Source: CAYXDO01 sp964463485 (GTDB lineage: Bacteria; Myxococcota; Kuafuiibacteriia; Kuafuiibacteriales; Kuafuiibacteriaceae). From it: 22,618 bases of DNA. Positions within the stretch are counted from its first letter, which is position 1. Every line of letters begins with the position of its first letter. Location: assembly GCA_964463485.1 (NCBI GenBank), contig CAYXDO010000173.1, positions 1 to 22,618 of the forward strand, given 5' to 3'. The position numbers and the translations under genes are program-made. Under the pieces are notes generated by a model. The model was not told the origin of the DNA. It saw only the letters and a program-made list of their open reading frames with translations, and did not search any database. Shown piece after piece: positions 14,775 through 20,953 of this stretch.

Positions 14775-15991
14775 GGGAGCGCTCCGGTGCTTGCGGCCAG
14801 CTCGACCCGAGCGGTCGCGGCACCGAGCAGGAGGTCGGCGTAGTCGAGCTTTGCCTGGACGAGCTCCCGTCGAACGGTGAGCAGCTCACCGAGCGGGATC
14901 GCGCCAGCCTCGTAGCTGGCCGTGGCGAGCTGCTCGGAGCGCTCGAGCGTCCCGAGGCCGTCGGCTTCGAAGCGGCGCGCGGCGCTGCTCAGCCGCCGGG
15001 CCGTGGTGTGCGCGGTGTCGGCCTCGATGGCCGCCGCGCTCCTCTCCGCTTCGAGCTCGGCGCGGAGCCGCTCCCGGCGAGCTTCGGCGACGGCGGTGGC
15101 ACCTTGGCCGTGGTCGAACACCGGCAGCGTGATCGCCAGCGACCCTTGGAGGATGTCGGCGGACTCTTCTCGCGCGTAGCCTACCCCCAGTGCGAGGTCC
15201 GGCACTCGGCCGGCTCGACCGAGCTCCGCCTCCGCTTCGGCTTGGCGGATATCCGCCTGGAGCGCCCTCAGGTCGGGTCGAGCTCCCACGTCCCCCGTCG
15301 AATCGCGGATGCCGAGCTGACGAAGATCGCCCAGGCACACGAGCTCGATCGCGGCCTCGAGCCCGAGCAGCGCCTTCAGCCGGCCCTCCGCCTGCGCGAG
15401 AGCGGCCTCCGCGCGATCGGCCTCGCTCCGCGCCCTGACTACGGCCAGGGCCGCGACGGTCCGTTCCAGGCCGCCCGCGTCGCCCACCTCGTGGCGCCGC
15501 GCGGCGACGCGGGCGATGGCCTCGGCGATGTGCAGGTTCTCGTCGGCCAGCGCGCCGCGCCGCTCCCAGTAGAGCGCCGACACGAACGCGACGCCGACCT
15601 CGCGGAGCAGCAGGCGCCGAGCGTCTTCGCTGCGCGCGGCGCCGGCCGCTGCGCCCGCACGGGCGGCCTCCACGCGATCACCGCGCTGCCCGCCGACCTC
15701 GAGCCCCTGCTGGGCAGAGGCGGACCAGTCGACCGTGGCGCTCTCGGCCCGAAAGCGGGGGCCCGCCCCTCCCGATAGCTGGGGATTGAAACGCCAGACC
15801 GAGGCTGCTTCGACGTGGCTCGCGGCCTCGACCGCCCGCGCCCGGGCCGCCGCGAGCCCTGGGGCTCGCTCCTGGGCGAGCGCGAGAGCTCGCTCGTAGG
15901 TGATCTCGACCATCGGGCGCCGCTCCTGCGCGGCTGAGGACGAAGTCCCCAGCGCGCCGAGCAGAAGCCCAACCAGGCTCCTTCGGGACAT
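14771..15991 (-). CDS. czcC: TolC-family outer-membrane efflux protein (CzcC-like)
   Basis: The 406-residue protein has a cleavable signal peptide (MSRRSLVGLLLGALGTSSSA). Two homologous halves of long Ala/Glu/Arg-rich helices follow, starting ITYERALALAQERAPGLAAA, and in the second half a strand pair near SLAITLPVFDHGQG. This is the layout of TolC/CusC/CzcC outer-membrane channels. It would form the exit duct for the adaptor and pump encoded directly downstream with a four-base overlap. The start is supported by AAGGAG about 7 bases before the ATG (complement of about 15999-16004). The 5' flank holds 44-bp direct repeats that probably contain the operon's control region. The gene is intact. 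Confidence 0.9.
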   Translation of the reverse strand: MSRRSLVGLLLGALGTSSSAAQERRPMVEITYERALALAQERAPGLAAARARAVEAASHVEAASVWRFNPQLSGGAGPRFRAESATVDWSASAQQGLEVGGQRGDRVEAARAGAAAGAARSEDARRLLLREVGVAFVSALYWERRGALADENLHIAEAIARVAARRHEVGDAGGLERTVAALAVVRARSEADRAEAALAQAEGRLKALLGLEAAIELVCLGDLRQLGIRDSTGDVGARPDLRALQADIRQAEAEAELGRAGRVPDLALGVGYAREESADILQGSLAITLPVFDHGQGATAVAEARRERLRAELEAERSAAAIEADTAHTTARRLSSAARRFEADGLGTLERSEQLATASYEAGAIPLGELLTVRRELVQAKLDYADLLLGAATARVELAASTGALP

Positions 15992-16014
15992 CTCGAATCT
16001 CCTTCTGAGGCGCG

Positions 16015-16206
16015 CAATCCGGTGCCGGTCCGAATGCCGACCGGTTAGAGCCTCGGCTCAATCCGGTTCCGGTCCAAATGCCGATCGGTTAGAGCCTCGG
16101 CTCAATCCGGTCCCGTCGGGGTCCCGGTCCCGAAACGACTGAGCTCTTGCCCACTCGCTGGGTCCAAGGCTCCGATCGAGCCTCTTATCCGACCGGCATT
16201 GGACCT
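16015..16206. repeat. 44-bp direct repeats with internal dyads in front of the czcCBA-like operon
   Basis: Two near-identical 44-bp units (16015-16058 and 16059-16102) start with CAATCCGGT and end with GCCTCGGCT. A third (16103) shares only the beginning, and 16161-16183 resembles the latter half (GGTCCAAGGC...GAGCCTC). Each unit contains a dyad such as CCGGTC-N8-GACCGG (minus sense). A related inverted version, CCGACCGGCATTGGACC, lies at 16190-16206. They occupy the space between the small Cys-rich gene and czcC, where operators or promoters would be expected. No clear sigma-70 hexamers stand out. Confidence 0.75.
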
Positions 16207-16234
16207 AAACCCGACCTAAACCCGGGGATGTGGG

Positions 16235-16618
16235 TCAGGTCAGACGCGGAGGTCGAAAGACGCCGGAGCACGAACCCCTCGCCGGAGCTTCCACCGGCGA
16301 CAGGATCCGCGCCGATGGGCCCGAGGTTGGGCTCGACGGCGCCGGCACCGGAAGCACGGCCATGGCGACCCCGAGGCAGCAGCCACAGCTCGGGCAGTCG
16401 TCCGGGCAGTCGTCCGGGCAGTCGTCCCGGTCCCCATGATCGGCCGGACCATCGTCCCGCGGGGCGTCGACCTGGTCGTCACAGGGACACGAGGCCCGGC
16501 AGCTCGTCGAGGCCGCCGCAACCGAGCCAAGCCCAGCCGGGCCGAGGAGGACCGACAGCACCAGCAGCCACGTGCCGACCAGGCGCAGGGCGCGGACCAT
16601 GTCTCGTGCGCGGAACAT
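16235..16618 (-). CDS. Secreted Cys/Asp-rich putative metal-binding protein
   Basis: The product is 127 residues long, with a signal peptide or anchor (LVGTWLLVLSVLLGPAGLGS) followed by a strongly metal-ligand-rich stretch: TSCRASCPCDD, DHGDRDDCPDDCPDDCPSCG and CCLGVAMAV. A Pro/Ser-rich end finishing VFRPPRLT follows. The DDCP units are encoded by a 12-bp tandem repeat. Small secreted Cys/His/Asp-rich proteins ending in a PPR-like tail occur at the head of metal RND operons, loosely like CzcI. I infer metal buffering or sensing in the periplasm. It is transcribed in the same direction as czcCBA but separated from czcC by 243 bases of repeats. ATG at 16618 is assumed; a second ATG at 16600 is possible. 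I see no strong ribosome binding site. Confidence 0.65.
   Translation of the reverse strand: MFRARDMVRALRLVGTWLLVLSVLLGPAGLGSVAAASTSCRASCPCDDQVDAPRDDGPADHGDRDDCPDDCPDDCPSCGCCLGVAMAVLPVPAPSSPTSGPSARILSPVEAPARGSCSGVFRPPRLT
16392..16427. repeat. 12-bp tandem repeat (GGGCAGTCGTCC) x3 inside the Cys-rich gene
   Basis: Three exact 12-bp copies at 16392, 16404 and 16416 encode repeated Asp-Asp-Cys-Pro on the minus strand. The unit is a multiple of three, so copy number can change without breaking the frame, changing the number of Cys ligands. Confidence 0.9.
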
Positions 16619-16633
16619 CTCGCTCGGTGAAGG

Positions 16634-16663
16634 TCGGTATCACCCGGCGCCGACGCCCGTCAA
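16634..16663 (-). promoter_or_regulatory. Candidate promoter of the Cys-rich gene
   Basis: On the minus strand TTGACG (complement of 16658-16663) and TACCGA (complement of 16634-16639) are 18 bases apart, about 16 bases before the ATG at 16618. The -35 is good and the -10 poor, as expected for a regulated promoter. No regulator gene is present in the window. Confidence 0.3.
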
Positions 16664-16694
16664 GGTCGCCGCCGCCGTCGTCGTTGGGCTGACT

Positions 16695-16736
16695 CTGGCC
16701 AACCGAGCCTCTGATCTGACCAACCGAGCCCGAGGA
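16695..16736. repeat. Two 21-bp direct repeats (CTGRCCAACCGAGCC core)
   Basis: CTGGCCAACCGAGCC at 16695 and CTGACCAACCGAGCC at 16716 are exactly 21 bases apart, two helical turns. They lie about 35-75 bases upstream of the promoter candidate at 16634-16663. The spacing would suit cooperative binding of a regulator on one face of the DNA. The period is about half the 43-44 bp seen in the neighbouring arrays. Confidence 0.7.
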
Positions 16737-16797
16737 GTCCGGCGCCCTGCAGCAGCGCAAAGAACCCTCGGGCCTTTGCAGCTCTCCCGCCCCCGGG

Positions 16798-17100
16798 CCC
16801 GAAAATCGTGAAAGGGCCTCCGGCCGCGCGTCCGGAGCTGTGTTGAAACGCCACCGTAAGGCCGGGAGCGCGTCGCGCCCCTCTGTCGAGGTTTCAGCAC
16901 GGCACCCGCGGCGCCCATCAGGCGGCTTGTCGAGCTCTTCCCAAGACCCCAGCTCCGGTTTCCGGGGCCGTGTCGAGATCTCGCCACCCCACCGGCCTCT
17001 GCTTGCGGGGGCCTGTCGAGCTCGCTCCAGCGCGGTCGGATCCGCTGCCGGGGCCGTGTGGACCGCCACGGTGTGATGCAGAAGGTTTCCTCGACAAGCT
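16798..17100. repeat. 43-bp periodic array: conserved core, variable centres
   Basis: A core resembling CCGGGGCCGT-GTCGAGCTC recurs with GTcGAg starting at 16842, 16885, 16929, 16972, 17015 and 17058, that is steps of 43, 44, 43, 43 and 43 bases; a weaker unit starts near 16798. About 15-17 bases are conserved per unit while the roughly 20 central bases differ completely. The period is not a multiple of three and no frame stays open with consistent repeats, so it is not a protein repeat. No gene is visible in this stretch. The right end runs into the C-terminal fragment of an unknown gene. Confidence 0.8.
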
Positions 17101-17149
17101 GGTCGATGAGCTCGCCAAGGGGAAGAAGAGGAGCATCCTGCGGCAGTAG
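17075..17149 (+). pseudogene. C-terminal tail of an unidentified plus-strand gene
   Basis: The plus frame reads DAEGFLDKLVDELAKGKKRS then ILRQ and TAG at 17147-17149. The composition and helical pattern look genuine, but the frame upstream merges into the 43-bp array and loses protein character. Only the tail of a gene seems to remain. No family can be assigned. Confidence 0.35.
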
Positions 17150-17162
17150 CCCCGTTCAGCGC

Positions 17163-17518
17163 CTCACGACATCGGCAGGGATGTGAGGTTGTCACGCCGG
17201 CTGAGCTCGCTCTCGACCACGAATCGCCTCGCGATGCCTGCAACCAGGATCGCAACGACGCTGAACGAGAGCGCCTGCGTGACAGAGTTGAAGAGGAAGA
17301 GACCCAGGCTCCAGGAAGATCCAGCGAACCACATCGCCAGTACCCAGAGCGTCGTGCTGATTAATGAGCACGGCGAGGCCGATGCCGACGGATCCGGCGA
17401 CTCTCAGTGACGCGATGGCGATCGGAACATAATAGAGCGGGAAGACGCGAGCCTCGACGCCGGTCGCGTAGTCGATGACGCCCACCAGGAGCACGCCAAG
17501 GGTACATGCGATCGTCAT
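17163..17518 (-). pseudogene. Membrane-anchored diguanylate cyclase, frameshifted and cut at the GGDEF border
   Basis: The minus strand reads MTIACTLGVLLVGVIDYATG, EARVFPLYYVPIAIASLRVA and GSVGIGLAVLI. After a frame change near 17362 it continues STTLWVLAMWFAGSSWSLGL, FNSVTQALSFSVVAILVAGI and ARRFVVESELSRRDNLTSLP, then MS and TGA. The multi-pass membrane domain with the 'DY(L/A)TG' and 'FPLYYVPI' pattern, followed by a short helix and 'xxDxLTxLP', is the N-terminus of many GGDEF proteins. The usual continuation (G-L-x-N-R-R) and the whole cyclase domain are missing, replaced by a stop at 17163. It cannot make c-di-GMP. Confidence 0.7.
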
Positions 17519-17648
17519 GGGGAAGGCGCCCCAGCCGTTTTCGCAGGACTCCGTGGCGCCGGGGCGGGAGACTCGCCATGCGCGGTCATCCGTTTTCTTT
17601 CCGCGCCACGGGAAGCCGCTGGCCGGACTGAGCCATCGTGTAGGCCTT

Positions 17649-17814
17649 CCTTAGTACAGGTCCCCGCAAATTCGTGACCAAAGGAGAAACCACAGAGAGC
17701 ACAGAGCCGAAGCCCACAGAGCACACAGATGATGGAATGAGCACTTCTCTGTCTTCTCTCCGCGTCCTCTGTGGTTTCAGCGTGGTCACGAACCTCCACG
17801 GACGTGTACTTAGG
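17649..17814. repeat. 166-bp imperfect palindromic element
   Basis: The element is a long inverted repeat. Outer arms CCTTAGTACA (17649) and TGTACTTAGG (ending 17814) are paired with one mismatch. TTCGTGACCA (17671-17680) matches TGGTCACGAA (17783-17792) exactly. GAAACCACAGAG (17686-17697) matches CTCTGTGGTTTC (17767-17778) exactly. The interior holds more CACAGAG/CTCTGTG units. Palindromes built on CACAGAG are a widespread non-coding repeat type in bacterial genomes. It encodes nothing and could be a MITE-like or hairpin element. The rest of 17519-18008 shows no gene. Confidence 0.85.
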
Positions 17815-18008
17815 AGCGCGGCGACCTCGCGGAGGTTCTGCCCTGACCCATGGCTGCTTGTCCTCCGCAGGTCCGCCAGCTACCAAATTCGGCCAAGAAA
17901 CACAACCTGATACAGAGTGACTCTCTAGCGCGTGAAGACTCGACGCCGACGTCGGAGAGTAGCCCTGGTCCGGTCGGATGGGATGCGTGTCGGAGTGAGT
18001 CATTGCCG

Positions 18009-18260
18009 GAGTCTGTGCCGGAGTCAGAGTCAGAGTCGGAGTCAGAGTCGGAGTCAGAGTCGGGGTCAGAGTCGGAGACAGAGTCGGAGTCAGAGTCGGA
18101 GTCGGAGTCAGAGTCGGAGTCAGAGTCGGAGTCGGAGTCGGAGTCAGAGTCGGAGTCGGAGTCGGAGTCGGAGTCAGAGTCGGAGTCAGAGTCGGAGTCA
18201 GAGTCAGAGCCAGAGTAAGAGTCAGAGTCAGAGACAGAGTCGGAGTCAGGGTCGGAGTCG
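18009..18260. repeat. Hexanucleotide microsatellite (GAGTCR)42
   Basis: Forty-two six-base units, mostly GAGTCG or GAGTCA, run without any phase break over 252 bases. Read on the plus strand it encodes alternating Ser-Glu, on the minus strand alternating Asp-Ser. The plus reading is stopped inside the tract (TAA at 18216-18218). The minus frame stays open but its flanks do not look like a protein. I regard it as non-coding repeat, placed about 145 bases before the TPR lipoprotein start. Confidence 0.9.
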
Positions 18261-18403
18261 GGAGCTGCGCCGATGGAGCGCGAACCTACTTGGCTCGCGC
18301 GACGACTCGTGGACGAGGGCGTATTCTCACGTATTCTCACGACTCGCCGGTGCTTTCGATTCGGATTGCAGAGGAGGACGGGATCGGCGGAGAAAGGCGG
18401 AGA

Positions 18404-19705
18404 ATGTCGAGGTCACTCGTCCTTTTCTCGCTGCTGAGCTCCTTGGCCTGCAAGGACGCACCTCCTGCGCCGCCCAAGAAGAGCGACGCCGAGCAGCGCA
18501 TCGACGCGTTGCCGGCGCAAGTGCGTACGCTCTGCTTGGCTCCGGCTCCGGGTGACGGGCCGGTGGATCGAATGCTGAAGGAGGCCGCGAAGGACGCGCG
18601 TCGCGTGCCTCAGAAGCTCGATCCGTGGGTGTTGCTTGGCCAAGCGTGGATGCGGAAGGCTCGCGAGAGCAAAGACGAGGGCTATTATTTGCACGCCGAC
18701 GCCTGCGCTGAGGCTGGGTTGCTCGCGCAGCCGGGCGCGCCGCTCGCGAGCTCGATTCGAGCGGCGGTCTTGGCGAGCCAGCACAAGTTCGGCGAGGCGA
18801 AGTCGCTCGCCGAGTCGATTCTCACGAGAGACCCCGAGACGTTGATGGCGCTCGGCGTGTTGTCCGACGCGGCGCTCGAGCTCGGGGAGATCGAGGCGGC
18901 GGAGCGCGCGGCGCAGCGCATGGTCGATGCCAAGCCCGATCTGCCGTCCTACGCTCGCGTCTCCTACTTGCGCTTCCTGCGGGGAGATCTCGCCGGAGCG
19001 AAGGCGATCATGGGCTCCGCGTTCAAGGCGGGGAGGGGACAGGCAGACCGCGAGCCTCCGGCGTGGGCGCTGGTGGAGGCCGCGACCTATTTTTGGCACG
19101 CCGGTGACTATGACGGCGCCGAAGCCGGCTATCTCATGGCGCTCGACTACGCCCCTTTGTTCGCGCCAGCGCTCGTGGGTCGCGGGCGTGTCGCACTCTC
19201 ACGAGGCCGCGCGGTGGAAGCGGTCGGCCATTTGCGCGCCGCGCAGGCAACTCATGAAGACGCTGAGTTGCTGTGGCTCCTAGGCGACGCGCTCCTCGCG
19301 AGCGGAGACGACGCCGCGGCGCGCGAGGTCTACGCGAAGCTCGAGGTCTTCGCTCGTCGTTCGGACAAGCGGACGCTCGCGTGGTTCTGGGCGGCGAGCC
19401 AACAGCACACCGACGAGGCGCTCGCGCTGGCGAGCGAGGAGGCGAATCGACGGCCCGGCGTGTACACGCTGGCGGTCTTGGCTTTTGCGCAGGCGCGGGC
19501 AGGCCAAAGAGACGCGGCCGCGGAGACCGCCCAACGGATGCTGCGCTTCGGCACCAAGGACGCGCGGTTGAGCTTCATCGCGGGCCTGGCGGAGAAGGAC
19601 CCGAAGGCCGCAAGGAGGCACTTCGAGGCCGCGTTGAAGCTCAATCCTGGCTTCGACTTTCGCGGGCGAAGGGAAGCTGCCGAGCGGCTCGGTCGCGTGA
19701 AATGA
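18404..19705 (+). CDS. TPR-repeat lipoprotein
   Basis: The 433-residue protein starts MSRSLVLFSLLSSLACKDAP, a lipoprotein signal with lipobox SLAC (C16). A short Pro-rich linker and a series of tetratricopeptide-like helical pairs extend from about residue 60 to the end. Examples are DPWVLLGQAWMRKARESKDE, ALGVLSDAALELGEIEAAER, YLMALDYAPLFAPALVGRGR and LLWLLGDALLASGDDAAARE, and the last is HFEAALKLNPGFDF. The start at 18404 has a purine-rich GGCGGAGA upstream; the open frame continues upstream to 18290 but without protein character. TPR proteins act as scaffolds, here probably on the periplasmic face of a membrane. The two downstream genes for exported proteins run in the same direction. Partners and process are unknown. 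Confidence 0.82.
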   Translation: MSRSLVLFSLLSSLACKDAPPAPPKKSDAEQRIDALPAQVRTLCLAPAPGDGPVDRMLKEAAKDARRVPQKLDPWVLLGQAWMRKARESKDEGYYLHADACAEAGLLAQPGAPLASSIRAAVLASQHKFGEAKSLAESILTRDPETLMALGVLSDAALELGEIEAAERAAQRMVDAKPDLPSYARVSYLRFLRGDLAGAKAIMGSAFKAGRGQADREPPAWALVEAATYFWHAGDYDGAEAGYLMALDYAPLFAPALVGRGRVALSRGRAVEAVGHLRAAQATHEDAELLWLLGDALLASGDDAAAREVYAKLEVFARRSDKRTLAWFWAASQQHTDEALALASEEANRRPGVYTLAVLAFAQARAGQRDAAAETAQRMLRFGTKDARLSFIAGLAEKDPKAARRHFEAALKLNPGFDFRGRREAAERLGRVK

Positions 19706-19810
19706 CGACGTGAGGCCTTCTCAACAAAAGTGATCCGTCCCTGGGGCCGGTCCGTATTAGCCACGCAGGTTTGTCAGCGCACATCTTGCGCATCAATCGA
19801 GCGAGGCCGT

Positions 19811-20926
19811 ATGCAGCAACAAAGACTTTGGGTGGTCTTGGGAAGTGTCTTCGCCTTCACCGTAAGTGCCTGTTCCGACGATGAAACGCCGGACGCAGGG
19901 CCGGCGGATACGGGTGTGAGCGCAGACGCGAGGGCGGACGCCGGGTTTCCTGACGCAACCCCTGGGGATCAAGGTTTTCCGGATACCGGGGTTCATCCGG
20001 ACGCGACGCCCGGGGACACGGGTGAGCACGCGGATGCGACTGCGCCAGGGGCGGGGGAGATTTCGGGGGTCAAAGCCGTCGGCGAGATGCTGCCCTCACC
20101 GCTCGATGCGGTGCCGAGCCCGGACGGGACCAAGGTCTACTTCACGGCCTTCAGCTCGAGTCGCATCGGCAGCGTGTACTCGGTGGGGCAAGACGGAATG
20201 GGTCAGACCGAGTTGGCGACGGGCTTGGCGGCGCCCGAGTCGATCGTGGTGTCCCGAGACGACACCAAACTCTTCGTGGCGGACACGATGGTCGAGGTCC
20301 CAACCGACGCGCTCGGCGTGATCTACTCACTTTCGACCGGTGGGGGCGCGCTGAGCGAAATGGCGTCGACGCGAGGGTACCGGCCGCGAAGTCTGGACTT
20401 GGCCGAGCCCGCGGACGCGGAAGTCCTCTATTTCACGGGAACCGACCCTGCGGACGGAGCGGACGGCATCTTCAAGATCCCGGCGGCAGGGGGCTCCGTC
20501 ACGATCGTCGCCAAGGGGAGCCCGCTTTGGGCCCCGAGCGGCGTGGCCGTTGCGAGCAACGGGACGGTGTATGTCGCGGTCACGGATGGGATGCCTGGCA
20601 TCTATCGGGTGAGCGGGGCGACCGTCGAGCCTTTCGTCGTTCCCATGAACCTCGGATATCCGGCCGGCATCGCGTTGACGCAGTCGCAGTCGCACCTCCT
20701 CGTCTCCGGGCTGACGGCGGCGAAGACGGCGGTCGTGTACCGCGTGCGTCTGGACGACAAACAGATCGAACCCATCGACAGTGGAATTTCGCAGAACACG
20801 GAGTCTGGCGGCGTGCATCGGGCCCACGGAGTGGACCGGTACGCTTGGGCGGACTGTGACGACGTGCGGCCGGGTGGTCGCGGCGGCACCGTGTACCTGC
20901 TTGGAACTCAAGCTTCACCCTTGTGA
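19811..20926 (+). CDS. Beta-propeller-like lipoprotein with Asp-rich linker
   Basis: The 371-residue protein starts MQQQRLWVVLGSVFAFTVSA followed by Cys, a lipoprotein signal with the lipid cysteine at position 21. A 60-residue Asp/Ala/Pro/Thr linker (DAGPADTGVSADARADAGFP and so on) of the kind common in myxobacterial surface lipoproteins comes next. Then a domain of repeated short beta units follows: PSPDGTKVYFTAFSS, VSRDDTKLFVADTM, SGVAVASNGTVYVAVTDG and AGIALTQSQSHLLVSGL, like SMP-30/NHL/YncE-type six-bladed propellers. The ATG at 19811 fits the signal peptide; upstream in-frame Met at 19730 gives no signal. No catalytic residues can be named. It ends 27 bases before the DUF4331 gene start and may be its functional partner. 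Conserved co-occurrence would need to be tested. Confidence 0.78.
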   Translation: MQQQRLWVVLGSVFAFTVSACSDDETPDAGPADTGVSADARADAGFPDATPGDQGFPDTGVHPDATPGDTGEHADATAPGAGEISGVKAVGEMLPSPLDAVPSPDGTKVYFTAFSSSRIGSVYSVGQDGMGQTELATGLAAPESIVVSRDDTKLFVADTMVEVPTDALGVIYSLSTGGGALSEMASTRGYRPRSLDLAEPADAEVLYFTGTDPADGADGIFKIPAAGGSVTIVAKGSPLWAPSGVAVASNGTVYVAVTDGMPGIYRVSGATVEPFVVPMNLGYPAGIALTQSQSHLLVSGLTAAKTAVVYRVRLDDKQIEPIDSGISQNTESGGVHRAHGVDRYAWADCDDVRPGGRGGTVYLLGTQASPL

Positions 20927-20953
20927 TTTGAGATGAACCAGAACGGAGCGACC

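Noticed and set aside
16798..17100. CRISPR array interpretation of the 43-bp repeats
   Set aside because: The period is too short, conserved cores are only about 15-17 bases and imperfect, and no cas genes are present.
17850..18218. Plus-strand Ser-Glu repeat protein
   Set aside because: The frame stops inside the repeat and its leading part overlaps non-coding DNA.
17810..18340. Minus-strand Asp-Ser repeat protein of 176 codons
   Set aside because: The repeat part is a microsatellite and the flanking residues lack signal peptide, domain or ribosome binding site; a real SD-repeat surface protein would have export and anchor regions.
19280..19621. Minus-strand frame antisense to the TPR lipoprotein
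   Set aside because: Arg/Leu-rich shadow; the TPR gene has coherent repeats and a signal peptide.
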